Source of the DNA: Rhizobiaceae bacterium
Lineage (GTDB): Bacteria > Pseudomonadota > Alphaproteobacteria > Rhizobiales > Rhizobiaceae
DNA length: 64,000 nt
Reading direction: 5' to 3'
NCBI GenBank assembly: GCA_019635775.1
Contig: JAHBYU010000013.1
Coordinates: 1-64,000, forward strand
Part shown: positions 1 to 8,677 of the stretch, piece by piece
How the letters are laid out: each line of letters begins with the position of its first letter
How positions within the stretch are numbered: position 1 is the first letter of the stretch
Translations under genes and position numbers: made by a program
The notes under the pieces: generated by a model
Told to the model about the DNA's origin: nothing
The model's database searches: none
What the model saw: only the letters and a program-made list of their open reading frames with translations

Positions 1-3
1 ACT

Positions 4-28
4 GAAAAAGCGTGGATGGATGTCCACG
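4..28 (-). terminator. Rho-independent terminator of the PotABC-like operon
   Basis: Read on the minus strand, a 6-bp stem (CGTGGA/TCCACG, 11-16 with 23-28) with a 6-base loop is followed by CTTTTTC. It lies 23 bases past the stop codon of the ATPase gene. It suggests the transporter transcript ends here, so a binding-protein gene is not simply the next cistron. Confidence 0.65.
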
Positions 29-50
29 AGTTTTCTTCTTCAGATGGCCG

Positions 51-1121
51 TCAATCGGCCATCGCGACAAGCGCGTCTGGGTCGTAGGCGAGGCGGATGG
101 CGGCACCGACCGGAAGGTCGTCGGCACCGTAATCATTGGTCTCGGTCACCGAGAGCGGCTTTTCGAAGCCCGGAACATCCACGACAAGCTGCGTGATCTC
201 GCCGAAATAATGTCGTTCGACGACCTTGCCCGCCACCTCGTGGGGCGCGGTGTCGTTGTCCCAAAGGACGCGCAGGCGCTCGGGCCTTATGCCGAGGGTG
301 GCCTGTCCTTCGGGGGCGAAGCCCGCCGGCTTGTCGGTTTTCACCCGGCCGAAGCCGGCGGTGTCGAGCGTGATGGTTGATCCGTTCACCTCGACCACAT
401 CGCCTTTCATGAAGTTCATTCCGCCAACGAAATTGGCTACCTGCCGGTTGACCGGGCGCTGGTAGATCTCCTTCGGCGACGAGACCTGCGCGATCCTGCC
501 GCCGAACATCACGGCAATGCGGTCGGAGAGCGCGAGCGCCTCGTACTGGTCGTGCGTGACGAGGATGAAGGTGATGCCGACCGCCTGCTGCAGGCGGCGA
601 AGCTCAACCTGCATCTGCTCGCGCAGCTTCTTGTCGAGCGCCGAAAGAGGCTCGTCCAGCAGCAGCACCTTGGGCCGCATGACGAGTGCGCGCGCAAGCG
701 CCACACGCTGGCGCTGGCCGCCGGACAACTCGTTTGCGCCGCGCTTGCCCAGACCAGAAAGGGAAACCTGGCCGAGCGCCTCCTCGACGCGACGCTTTTC
801 CTCCGCCGCGCCGAGCCGCATGCGCTTCAACCCATAAGCGACGTTCTGCTCGACGTTGAGGTGCGGAAAGATGGCGTAGCTCTGGAACACCATGTTGGTC
901 GGCCGGCGATTGGCGGGGATGCCCTGCATGGGCAGGCCGTCGATGTGGATCGAGCCGGACGTGGGCGTGTCAAAGCCAGCGATCATGCGCAGCAGCGTGG
1001 TCTTGCCGCAACCCGACGGACCAAGCAGCGAGAAGAACTCGCCCTCCCTGATGGCAAGGTTGGCATCATCGAGCGCCTTGAATGTCCCGTAGCTTCTGGT
1101 GACGCCACGTATGTCGATCAT
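51..1121 (-). CDS. ABC transporter ATP-binding protein, PotA-like (polyamine/opine family)
   Basis: This is the ATPase of a three-gene importer of the spermidine/putrescine type. From the chosen ATG (356 aa) I see Walker A GPSGCGKTT at about residues 34-42, the signature LSGGQRQ at 132-138, Walker B with DEPLSALD at about 151-163, and a C-terminal TOBE-like region containing GIRPERL. The open frame runs 43 codons further upstream, but that part overlaps the permease gene and has low-complexity composition, so I start at MIDIRGV. It is the last gene of the operon, after two permeases. The solute is unknown; polyamines, opines, betaines and amines are all handled by this family. Confidence 0.88.
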   Translation of the reverse strand: MIDIRGVTRSYGTFKALDDANLAIREGEFFSLLGPSGCGKTTLLRMIAGFDTPTSGSIHIDGLPMQGIPANRRPTNMVFQSYAIFPHLNVEQNVAYGLKRMRLGAAEEKRRVEEALGQVSLSGLGKRGANELSGGQRQRVALARALVMRPKVLLLDEPLSALDKKLREQMQVELRRLQQAVGITFILVTHDQYEALALSDRIAVMFGGRIAQVSSPKEIYQRPVNRQVANFVGGMNFMKGDVVEVNGSTITLDTAGFGRVKTDKPAGFAPEGQATLGIRPERLRVLWDNDTAPHEVAGKVVERHYFGEITQLVVDVPGFEKPLSVTETNDYGADDLPVGAAIRLAYDPDALVAMAD

Positions 1122-1167
1122 GGTTCGGGCTGCAGCCCCGGTTGCAGGCTTTGTCTTGCTCGGGGTC

Positions 1168-1974
1168 TCAGGCACGGGCAACTCCGTGGACGCGGCGCTC
1201 CGCGCGGCGGCGAAGCACTTCGGCGATGGTGAGGAGAAGGAAGGAACCAATCAGAAGCAGCGTTCCGAGCGCGAGCACGCTCGGCAGCTTGGCGGCAAAA
1301 CGGAGCTGGCCCCAGATATAGACCGGAAGCGTGGCGTCCGATCCCGCCAGGAAGAAAGCCATGATGAACTCGTCGAGCGAGATGGTGAAGGAAACGAGCA
1401 GCGACGAGATGATGGCGGGCGCGACCATGGGCAGCGTCACGCGCCGGAACGTGCCGAAAGCGGTTTCGCCGAGGTCGGTGGAGGCCTCCTCAAGGCTGCG
1501 GTCGAAGCCTTCGAAGCCGGCATTGAGCACGGTCACGGAATAGGGGATGCAGATGAGCACGTGGCCAAGCACGACCGTGAAGAGGGAAAGCTCCAGCCCC
1601 AGTGATAGCATCACGACCAGAAGCGATACGGCGAGGATTATCTCCGGCAGGACGAGAGGCGCCATGATCAGCCCCGACGCCGCCGTGCGACCGGGGAAGC
1701 GATAGCGCGTGATCGCGCGGGCGGCGCATATGCCAAGGATGGTCGACAGGATGGCTGCGGTGATGCCGACCATCAGGCTGTTCCATGTCGCGTCGATCAG
1801 GGCCGGCGTGCGCGGCAACTCCTCGTACCACTTCCATGTGAAGCCGGTGAGCGGGAACTTCGGCACATGCGAGAGGTTGACCGAGAAGATCGGCAGGAAG
1901 AGCACCGGCAGATACAGGAACACGATGTACAGGAAGGCATAGACGGGAAGCCAGCGCGACAGCAGGCGTTTCAT
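1168..1974 (-). CDS. ABC transporter permease, PotC-like
   Basis: This 268-aa inner-membrane protein has about six hydrophobic segments, beginning with FLYIVFLYLPVLFLPIFS near the N-terminus. The EAA-loop region (DLGETAFGTFRRVTLPMVAP) is typical of the PotC/PotB class of binding-protein-dependent permeases and contacts the ATPase. Its start overlaps the stop of the upstream permease by four bases (ATGA, 1971-1974), which indicates translational coupling. It would form the channel with the adjacent PotB-like subunit. Confidence 0.88.
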   Translation of the reverse strand: MKRLLSRWLPVYAFLYIVFLYLPVLFLPIFSVNLSHVPKFPLTGFTWKWYEELPRTPALIDATWNSLMVGITAAILSTILGICAARAITRYRFPGRTAASGLIMAPLVLPEIILAVSLLVVMLSLGLELSLFTVVLGHVLICIPYSVTVLNAGFEGFDRSLEEASTDLGETAFGTFRRVTLPMVAPAIISSLLVSFTISLDEFIMAFFLAGSDATLPVYIWGQLRFAAKLPSVLALGTLLLIGSFLLLTIAEVLRRRAERRVHGVARA

Positions 1975-2879
1975 CGGACACGCCTCCCGGCCTGCCGGAT
2001 GATGAAGACGCAGGCCAGCGCCATCATCGTGACGACGGTCATGGTCACGACGGAAAGCGCCGAGCCGAGCGGCCAGTTGGCGCCGCGCTTGAACTGCGTC
2101 TCGATGGCGGTGGCGATCATGACGCCATCCTTGCCGCCCACGAGCTTGGGCGTGACGTAGTCTCCGACGGTTGGGATCATGACGATCAGCAGCGCGGATA
2201 TGACGCCCGGAAGCGAGAGGGGCAGGGTGACGCGAAGGAAGGAGCGCACCGGACCGTCACCAAGGTCGCGCGCCGCCTCGATCAGCGTGCGGTCTACCTT
2301 CTCCAGCGACACGAAGATGGGAAGGATCGCGAAGGCGGCCCACGCATGGGTCAGCGTGATGACGACAGCCGAGGTATTGTAGAGCAGAGCGGTCGAGGGC
2401 TCGTCGATGATGCCGAGACCCATGAGGCCGGAGTTCAGCACGCCGTTGTAGCCGAGGATGACCTTCCACGACATGACGCGCAGAAGGTAGCTGGTCCAGA
2501 AAGGAATGGTGATGAGGAACAGCCACAGGCTCTTGCGCTGTCCGCCGTGGAAGGAAATGTAATAGGCGATCGGGTAGGCAAGAACGACCGTAAACACGCT
2601 GACCAGCAGCGACACCCAGAGCGAGCGCAGCAGGAGATCGCGGTAGATCGGCTCGCCGAGCGCCGTGCGGTACTGCTCCAGCGTGAAGGTGCGGTCGATC
2701 GTGAGGTAGTTCTGCGTCCAGAAGCTGTAGGCGATGATGACGCCGATCGGAACGACCAGCAGGATCATTGCGTAGAGAAGGGTAGGGCTGATCAGCGCCA
2801 GGCCCTGCGCCTGCTCGGACTGCAAAAGGGATTTTCGATGGCCCTGCGTGGCCTGGCTCCCTTCCGCGACTGCCGTCAT
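1971..2879 (-). CDS. ABC transporter permease, PotB-like
   Basis: This is the first gene of the operon, a 302-aa permease with a short cytoplasmic N-terminus and about six membrane segments. The EAA loop reads ARDLGDGPVRSFLRVTLPLS. The protein aligns in kind and length with PotB subunits. The gene is divergent from the class III aminotransferase, with about 300 bases between them. No periplasmic binding protein is encoded on either side inside the window, so the solute-recognition subunit must be elsewhere, possibly just beyond position 1. Confidence 0.87.
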   Translation of the reverse strand: MTAVAEGSQATQGHRKSLLQSEQAQGLALISPTLLYAMILLVVPIGVIIAYSFWTQNYLTIDRTFTLEQYRTALGEPIYRDLLLRSLWVSLLVSVFTVVLAYPIAYYISFHGGQRKSLWLFLITIPFWTSYLLRVMSWKVILGYNGVLNSGLMGLGIIDEPSTALLYNTSAVVITLTHAWAAFAILPIFVSLEKVDRTLIEAARDLGDGPVRSFLRVTLPLSLPGVISALLIVMIPTVGDYVTPKLVGGKDGVMIATAIETQFKRGANWPLGSALSVVTMTVVTMMALACVFIIRQAGRRVR

Positions 2880-3185
2880 CCGCGCGGCCCGCTGAAATTT
2901 CGGGCTCTATCGCGCGCCAACGAGGCCGGCAGCGGATCGCGCCCGCCGTAACGGATGTATGGCTGATTTTCCGTGTCCCCTGAAGCCGACATGCCCGTCG
3001 CGTCTTAGCGTTTCGCCGGTCGCGCGGTTCCCGTCACGCTTGCCGGCTTTTGGTCATCATGAACGCAGTCGGCGATTGAAAGCAAGCGCTATTTCTGCGA
3101 TATTGATTGAACGATCATTCAATACGATATGGAATGAGGCTGAATTTCCGGGCTGTGGCCCGGAGCGGACACGGTGGAGAATGAC
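2880..3185. other. Divergent intergenic promoter region (PotB-like / aminotransferase)
   Basis: This 306-base gap separates two divergent genes and holds no convincing coding region. Short open frames here lack ribosome binding sites. The only clear element is an AT-rich stretch near 3090-3135 with the palindrome annotated separately. The half next to the transporter is GC-rich and shows no obvious signal. Confidence 0.6.
3106..3123. promoter_or_regulatory. TetR/BetI-like operator upstream of the aminotransferase
   Basis: The 18-base sequence ATTGAACGATCATTCAAT is an imperfect palindrome (arms ATTGAA/TTCAAT, centre GATC). It ends 62 bases before the aminotransferase start. A site with 15 of 18 identical bases precedes the Rieske oxygenase gene at 7566-7583. 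The layout resembles operators of TetR-family repressors such as BetI. No TetR gene lies in the window, so the binding protein is inferred. Confidence 0.6.
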
Positions 3186-4604
3186 ATGGCGGCAGTCAGG
3201 GATTTGGCGAACGGCGATCTTCGGGAAGCCGAAAACCGCGATGCCATAGCGTTGGCGAAGAACCATCTCGTCCAACCATGGCCCTATGCCGGAGACATCG
3301 GCGCCGAGGCGCGCACGCTGGTGACGTCGGGCGACGGAATCTATCTTATCGACGGTGACGGAAAGAAGCTAATCGACGGCCCCGCCGGCATGTGGTGCAT
3401 CAATGCGGGCCATCGCCGCGAGGAACTTGCCCGCGCCATGTACGAACAGGCGACGGAGCTTTCCTACAACACGCCCTGGTACACGATGAACACGCCGTCG
3501 GCCGAACTGTCGCGGCGGCTCGCGGAACATGCGCCGGGCGACCTAAACCATGTGTTCTACACGACCGGCGGCTCATCGGCGGTGGAGACGGCGCTGCGCT
3601 TCATGCAGTTCTACAACAATGTGCGCGGCCGGCCAGAGAAGAAGAAGATCCTCAGCAGGGGCGGTGCCTATCACGGCTCGACCTACCTGTCCGGATCGAT
3701 GAACGGACGTCCGCGCGACCGCGACTGGATGGATGCGGCTGACGACCTGGTGGTCAAGCTGTCTTCGCCCGATCCGTTCCGCAGGCCCAAGGGCATGACG
3801 ACGGAGGCCTTCGAGGACTTTCTCATCGACGAGTTCCGCGACACGGTGAAACGTACCGGCGCCGACAGGATAGGTGCCTTCATCGGCGAGCCGATCCAGG
3901 CCTCGGGCGGCGTCATCGTGCCGACCAGGGGCTATCTGAAGCGCATCCGCGAAATCTGCCGCGAGAATGAAATCCTCTTCATATCGGATGAGGTGGTGAC
4001 CGGGTTCGGCAGGCTTGGCCATGTCTTCGCGTCACAGGACGTGTTCGGCATCGAGCCCGACATGATCACCTTCGCCAAGGGCGTCACCTCGGGCTATTTC
4101 CCGCTTGGCGGCGTGATGATTTCCGAGCGCCTGCTGCGCGACCTCAACCGTTCCAACCATCCCGATGCCATGTTCGGCCACGGGCTGACCTATACGAGCC
4201 ACCCGATCGGTTGCGCCGTTGCGCTGAAGAACCTCGATCTGCTGGAAGGCGGCATCCTCGACCACGTGCACGAGGTAGGCCCCTATTTCCAGGCGCAACT
4301 GAAGATGCTGGAAGAGCTGCCGCTGGTCGGCGAGGTTCGGGGTGCCGGCCTAATGGGCTGTGTCGAATGCGTCGCGGACCGCGGGAGCAATGATCCGCTG
4401 CAGCTCGACAAGAATGTCGGCAAGCGTATCGACCAGCACTGCCACGAACTCGGCCTGCTGGTGCGGCCATTGATCAACATGTGCGTGATGAGCCCGCCCC
4501 TGGTGATCACGAAGGAGCAGGTCGACGACCTGGTCGGCATATTGCGCGAGGGCATTTCGCGCACGATGGACGATCTAAGGAAAGAAGGCGTCTGGCAGGG
4601 ATAG
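3186..4604 (+). CDS. Class III PLP-dependent aminotransferase
   Basis: This 472-aa enzyme belongs to the omega-amine/beta-alanine:pyruvate aminotransferase group. Visible features are the phosphate-binding TTGGSSAVETALRF, GAYHGST, the cofactor aspartate in FISDEVVTGFGR (about D268) and the Schiff-base lysine in ITFAKGVTSGYFPLGG (about K298). It would move an amino group from an amine or omega-amino acid to pyruvate or 2-oxoglutarate in the cytoplasm. I chose ATG 3186 because GGAGA lies 5 bases upstream; a GTG at 3174 is possible. It is divergent from an amine-type ABC importer and shares an operator-like palindrome with the Rieske gene, so the real substrate may be a diamine or betaine breakdown product. 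Confidence 0.88.
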   Translation: MAAVRDLANGDLREAENRDAIALAKNHLVQPWPYAGDIGAEARTLVTSGDGIYLIDGDGKKLIDGPAGMWCINAGHRREELARAMYEQATELSYNTPWYTMNTPSAELSRRLAEHAPGDLNHVFYTTGGSSAVETALRFMQFYNNVRGRPEKKKILSRGGAYHGSTYLSGSMNGRPRDRDWMDAADDLVVKLSSPDPFRRPKGMTTEAFEDFLIDEFRDTVKRTGADRIGAFIGEPIQASGGVIVPTRGYLKRIREICRENEILFISDEVVTGFGRLGHVFASQDVFGIEPDMITFAKGVTSGYFPLGGVMISERLLRDLNRSNHPDAMFGHGLTYTSHPIGCAVALKNLDLLEGGILDHVHEVGPYFQAQLKMLEELPLVGEVRGAGLMGCVECVADRGSNDPLQLDKNVGKRIDQHCHELGLLVRPLINMCVMSPPLVITKEQVDDLVGILREGISRTMDDLRKEGVWQG

Positions 4605-4662
4605 GAATGTGACGCCGGCAATCTTCGGGATGCCGGCAACCTGCCCAGACTGGAGTGGCAAA

Positions 4663-5279
4663 GTGACGGATCGCGCAGAACACTGGGACGCCGCATACTC
4701 GCAAAAGGGCGAAGCAGGAGTTTCGTGGTATAAGGAACGGCCGACCTTTTCGATCGAACTGACGAAGAAATTCGTCGCGGGCCCCCGTCCATCGGTTATC
4801 GCATAGGCGGTGGTGCGTCGCGCCTTGTCGACGCGGGACTGGATGAAGGCTGGGCGATGGCTGTGCTGGACATCTCGGCGCAAGCTGTCGACGCCGCCCG
4901 ATTGCGGCTCGGTGCTTCCGCAGGCGCGGTGGAATGGATCGTCGCCGATGTCACGACGTGGCAGCCGAACACCGCCTACGACATATGGCACGACCGGGCC
5001 GCATTCCATTTTCTGACCGAACGCCGAGATCGCCAGGCCTATGTCGAACGACTGCGGACAGCCCTTAAGCCGGGAGGCCATGCGATCATCGCAAGCTTCG
5101 CACTGGACGGACCGGAGCGCTGTAGTGGCTTGCCTGTGGAGCGCTATGACGAGGGTAGGCTCGTCGCTGCCATAGGCAACGGGTTCAGGCTGGTGGAGGC
5201 GCACCGAAGGCTGCACAGGACGCCCTGGGGGGCCGCGCAGTCCTTTCAGTACACCGTTCTTCAGCGGGATCATGCGTAA
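4663..5279 (+). pseudogene. SAM-dependent class I methyltransferase, disrupted by a frameshift
   Basis: Two frames together make one methyltransferase of about 205 aa. The first (TDRAEHWDAAYSQKGE... to VIA-stop at about 4806) holds the usual N-terminus. The second continues with the SAM-binding GGGASRLVDAGLDEGW, then AVLDIS and the later block IWHDRAAFHFL. At about 4800 the sequence reads ATCGCATAGGC. One extra A (ATCGACATAGGC) would give the family motif IDIGGGAS without a stop. The GTG at 4663 has GGAG about 7 bases before it. It is either a recent one-base deletion or a sequencing error. The substrate is unknown. Confidence 0.8.
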
Positions 5280-5393
5280 TGTGTCGGATCGTGCCCCGGC
5301 CGCATTCCCAGCGCCCGCCAGTGATTGCTCCTTAAAAAAGCTGTGCTATCCATCGTTCGGTCCGGTTTCCGGGTTGTTACCGACGGGGGATGC

Positions 5394-6332
5394 ATGAGAT
5401 CTCGCATTGGATTGCCAGCAGCCATAGCCTTCTTCATGCTGGCGCTGACGGCATGCACGACCATTTCCAAACAGGAAGTGCAGTTGCTGGGCTCGTCCAT
5501 CGCGCCCGCCAGTGTGGATTTCATCGAACTCAACGCTTATGCCGAAAGGTCAAAGGCGGCATACGCGAACGAAGCCGCCATCCGCAGCAGATACCCCGCC
5601 ACCGTGCGCGTCAGTTCGCCGGACAAGACCGATGCGCAGTATTTCCTGGAACGCGACGACAAGGCGAAGGTCCAGTACATCGCAATACGCGGCACGGCGA
5701 ACCGCAAGAACGTGCTGGAAGACGTCGAGATGCGCATTCGCGTCGACCTGGCCATCGCAATACCGGTGCATATCGGTTTCGACAATACGGCGAGGCTGCT
5801 CTACGAGGACATGAAGCCCTATCTGAAGCCCGGCTACAAAACCTATGTCACGGGTCACTCGCTGGGTGGAGCGATCGCAGTGCTGATCGCGATCTATCTG
5901 ACCGAGGACGGCTATGACGTTGCAAAGATAGTGACGTTCGGGCAGCCCAAATTCACCACGACGAAGGGTGTGGAAAAGCTCGGCTACCTGAACCTCACCC
6001 GGGTTGTCGACCAGAACGACATCATACCGATGTTGCCTCCCACGACGATCGTGAACAGGTTGCACGGCATCTACGAACATATCGGCCCTGAGGTCATCCT
6101 GCTGGAGGGTCCACATTATGTGTTCCTTCCTACACACGACGCCGAGCGAATATCCGAGGGAGAGCTGGGGCGGTCGATCGGGCGCGCCGACCTCGCCGAC
6201 CATCACATAGACAATTATCTGAGGCGCATCTCCAACAAGGTCACCCGGGCGACACCCGTTTCCTACGACGACCGCGAGCAGTATGTCAGCAAGAAGAAGG
6301 TGCGAAGAAGTAGCGCCGCCGGCGCGGTGTAG
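5394..6332 (+). CDS. Class 3 lipase family lipoprotein
   Basis: This is an alpha/beta-hydrolase of the fungal-type lipase (Lipase_3) family, predicted to be a lipoprotein. The chosen ATG (312 aa) gives a signal peptide ending in the lipobox LTAC with Cys21. The nucleophile elbow GHSLGG places the catalytic serine at about residue 156, followed by FGQPK. An acid residue lies in VVDQNDIIP and the likely catalytic histidine in DHHIDNYL at about 270. GGGGGA precedes the start. It should cleave esters at the cell envelope; the natural substrate is unknown. It is convergent with the Rieske gene across only 17 bases. Confidence 0.83.
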   Translation: MRSRIGLPAAIAFFMLALTACTTISKQEVQLLGSSIAPASVDFIELNAYAERSKAAYANEAAIRSRYPATVRVSSPDKTDAQYFLERDDKAKVQYIAIRGTANRKNVLEDVEMRIRVDLAIAIPVHIGFDNTARLLYEDMKPYLKPGYKTYVTGHSLGGAIAVLIAIYLTEDGYDVAKIVTFGQPKFTTTKGVEKLGYLNLTRVVDQNDIIPMLPPTTIVNRLHGIYEHIGPEVILLEGPHYVFLPTHDAERISEGELGRSIGRADLADHHIDNYLRRISNKVTRATPVSYDDREQYVSKKKVRRSSAAGAV

Positions 6333-6334
6333 AG

Positions 6335-6382
6335 AGCCTCAACGCCGCGCTACGAATGGCTGCGCAGCGCCGCGTTGAGGCT
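6335..6382. terminator. Inverted repeat between convergent genes, likely bidirectional terminator
   Basis: A 17-base arm at 6335-6351 (AGCCTCAACGCCGCGCT) pairs with 6366-6382 at 15 of 17 positions, with a 14-base loop. One arm lies inside the last codons of the Rieske gene and the other beyond its stop, next to the lipase stop. There is no clear T-tract, so termination could be imperfect. Confidence 0.5.
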
Positions 6383-7549
6383 CGCCATATCCTTCTCGTC
6401 GGGTGCGGTTTCGAGATTGAGCACCGGTATCTGCTCACGCAGATGGTCGTGATGCGTGCGCACGCCATATTCGAGGTCGGACAGGTAGAAGCCGGCAAAG
6501 GATTGCGACAGCATGGATTCGTTCGACCATACCGAAAGCTGGACGTCCTCTGCCATCGTGTCGCGATCTATTCGGTAGGCGAGGTAACGCGCGGCGGCCT
6601 GTTCACGGCTTTCATCGGCGTAGCGATAGATGGCGCCACGAAGCAGGCTTTCGCCGGTCGACAGCGGAAACTCCTGATAGAACTGGACGGTCTCGGGCGT
6701 CAGCGTGATGACGTTGTTGGGGAAGATGCCGTAGTAGATCCACGCTTTGCGCAAATGTTCAGGCAGGCGCTCCTGATCCGGGCTCATCCTGACGTAGTTT
6801 CGCACACTCCAGCGACGGCCGGCATGCGGATTGTAGGTTGCGAAAGAGCGTGACACGCCGTTGACGAACGGCTCGTCGAAATAGGTCGCGCCGTAGAGAT
6901 CCTGCAGGGCGGGATGCGCCATCGCGACGTGATAGCCTTCATTGTCGACATCGCGCACCGACTTCCAGTTGACCGGCGACGTCTGGCTCCAGATGCCCCA
7001 TGAAGGTTTCATGTTGGCCACGTCGTAATGAGCGATCTCCGCCTCCACCGGCTTCATCAGTTCGGCGACCGATGGTTGCGGCCCTTTGTGGAAGCGAATG
7101 AAGATGAAGCCCATCCAGATTTCCAGATCGAGCGGCATCAGGCCGAACTCGGTCTTGTCCAGCTCGGGGAATGAGCGCGGGCGCGCGGCACCGCGCAGCG
7201 TGCCGTCCAGATTGTAGACCCAGCCATGGAAAGGGCAGACCAGGGCGTTCTTGCAATTGCCATGGTCCTCGGCCACCACCCGGCTGCCGCGATGGCGGCA
7301 GATGTTGTGGAAGCCACGCACGACGCCATCCTTGCCGCGCACGATCAGGGCACGTTCGCCGACGACATCCATCGTGAGATAGTCGCCGGGCTTCTGTACG
7401 TCCGACACATGACCCGCGATCTGCCAGTGGTTGCGGAAAATGAATTCCTTCTCGAGCTCCAGAAGCGCGGGGCTGTGATACGCCCAGCCCGGAAGACCTC
7501 GCCGGTCCCAATCGTTAGGCACCGCCACATTGTGCAGATGTGGGTTCAT
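6350..7549 (-). CDS. Rieske non-heme iron oxygenase alpha subunit
   Basis: This 399-aa protein has the domain order of ring-hydroxylating and betaine-demethylating Rieske oxygenases. The [2Fe-2S] ligands are C84-x-H86 (CRHRG) and C105-x2-H108 (CPFHGW). The mononuclear iron site is in DNEGYHVAMAHP (about H207 and H212). ATG 7549 removes a 55-codon upstream extension that would run through the regulatory palindrome. No ferredoxin reductase partner is adjacent, so electrons must come from a protein encoded elsewhere. Rieske enzymes of this shape include GbcA (glycine betaine), Stc2 (stachydrine) and carnitine oxygenases. With amine transport and aminotransferase genes nearby, demethylation of a quaternary amine is more likely than aromatic-ring attack, but this is inference. 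Confidence 0.82.
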   Translation of the reverse strand: MNPHLHNVAVPNDWDRRGLPGWAYHSPALLELEKEFIFRNHWQIAGHVSDVQKPGDYLTMDVVGERALIVRGKDGVVRGFHNICRHRGSRVVAEDHGNCKNALVCPFHGWVYNLDGTLRGAARPRSFPELDKTEFGLMPLDLEIWMGFIFIRFHKGPQPSVAELMKPVEAEIAHYDVANMKPSWGIWSQTSPVNWKSVRDVDNEGYHVAMAHPALQDLYGATYFDEPFVNGVSRSFATYNPHAGRRWSVRNYVRMSPDQERLPEHLRKAWIYYGIFPNNVITLTPETVQFYQEFPLSTGESLLRGAIYRYADESREQAAARYLAYRIDRDTMAEDVQLSVWSNESMLSQSFAGFYLSDLEYGVRTHHDHLREQIPVLNLETAPDEKDMASLNAALRSHS

Positions 7550-7565
7550 GAGACGCCCTGAAATT

Positions 7566-7583
7566 GTTGAACATTCATTCAAT
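7566..7583. promoter_or_regulatory. TetR/BetI-like operator upstream of the Rieske oxygenase gene
   Basis: GTTGAACATTCATTCAAT matches the site at 3106-3123 at 15 of 18 bases. It begins 17 bases upstream of the Rieske start and would overlap or follow a possible minus-strand -10 region, a repressor-like position. The surrounding 7560-7640 stretch is markedly AT-rich. Confidence 0.6.
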
Positions 7584-7754
7584 AAAGGCATAATTATCAA
7601 TGAATTGCAATGCTTTAGAGAAAATGTTGGGATTTTGCATTGCGAAGTGACGTCCCAATCTTCGGAAAAATGCCGGAATTTCCGGGCGTTAGGCCGGAAT
7701 GTCCGCGGGTGCATTTCGTGCGGAGATTGAGGCTGTCACCGAAGACGGATCACA

Positions 7755-8636
7755 CTACTGGAAGAGGTGCTTTTCGCGCTCGACCGCCTGCGTGATGAAT
7801 GCGCTGACCGCCTGTATGCGGCTTAGCTGGCGAACGCTTTCGTGGTGCACCAGCCAGTAGGCGCGGCGTATGGGGCCGGATGTCGTGACCGGCACAAGAT
7901 CGGGATGAGCACGTGCGATGAAGGCGTGCAGTATGCCGATGCCCGCGCCCGAGCGAACCGCCTCCACCTGGCCCAGCGCGGACGAGATGGAGAAGGTTGC
8001 CTCCCATTCCGCGCTGAATTCGCCGGCATAGTCCAGCGAAGGGCTGAAGACGAGATCGGGCACGTAACCGACAAGGCGATGTCCACTGAGTTCTGCCGGT
8101 GTGGCGGGATGGCCGTATTGTTGGACATAGTCACTGGACGCATAGAGGCCGAGTGAATAGTCGACTAGCTTGCGGGCGACGAGACGTCCCTCCGTCGGCC
8201 GCTCGGTGGTGATGGCTATGTCCGCCTCCCGACGCGACAGGGAAAACGAGCGCGGCACCGGCACGAGCTGCACACGCAGGTCGCGATGCTGGGCGGTGAG
8301 CGCCCCCAGCCTCGATGCGAGGAAGGCCACGCCGAAACCGTCCGGCGCACCGATGCGCACGGTGCCGGAAATCGCTTCGTCGCCGCCTGCGAGTTCGGCG
8401 CGCGCGGCGATCATTTCGGTCTCCATGCGCTCCGCGATGCCAAGGAAGCGCTCGCCGGCCTCCGTCAGCTCGCTTCCGGTCGTAAGCCGGCGAAATAGTT
8501 TCGCGCCAAGTGCATCCTCCAGCGCAGCAACGCGGCGCGAGACGGTGGCGTGGTTCAGCTCCAGCCGGCGTGCCGCGCCGAGAATCTGGCCGGCACGAGC
8601 TACGGCAAGGAAGACCCTGACGTCATCCCAGTTCAT
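7755..8636 (-). CDS. LysR-family transcriptional regulator
   Basis: This 293-aa protein has an N-terminal winged helix-turn-helix (WDDVRVFLAVARAG...LNHATVSRRVAALEDALGAKLF) and a C-terminal substrate-sensing domain, the normal size and order for the family. It is divergent from mmsA with 180 bases between the two starts. Two copies of a TTCTGCGCA-type site lie in that gap. LysR regulators usually control the divergent neighbour, so it probably governs mmsA in response to a pathway intermediate. The effector cannot be read from the sequence. Confidence 0.87.
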   Translation of the reverse strand: MNWDDVRVFLAVARAGQILGAARRLELNHATVSRRVAALEDALGAKLFRRLTTGSELTEAGERFLGIAERMETEMIAARAELAGGDEAISGTVRIGAPDGFGVAFLASRLGALTAQHRDLRVQLVPVPRSFSLSRREADIAITTERPTEGRLVARKLVDYSLGLYASSDYVQQYGHPATPAELSGHRLVGYVPDLVFSPSLDYAGEFSAEWEATFSISSALGQVEAVRSGAGIGILHAFIARAHPDLVPVTTSGPIRRAYWLVHHESVRQLSRIQAVSAFITQAVEREKHLFQ

Positions 8637-8677
8637 GGTCTTTTGAAAGGTCTGTGGTGAAGGCCATCAGGTGGAGC

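Noticed and set aside
1122-1250. 43-codon N-terminal extension of the PotA-like ATPase
   Set aside because: It overlaps the permease gene, lacks family similarity, and the usual start MIDIRGV lies at 1121.
3174-3185. GTG start for the aminotransferase, 4 codons upstream
   Set aside because: The ATG at 3186 has a properly spaced GGAGA; the upstream GTG overlaps that site.
7550-7714. 55-codon N-terminal extension of the Rieske protein
   Set aside because: It would cover the palindromic operator and AT-rich promoter and has no resemblance to the family.
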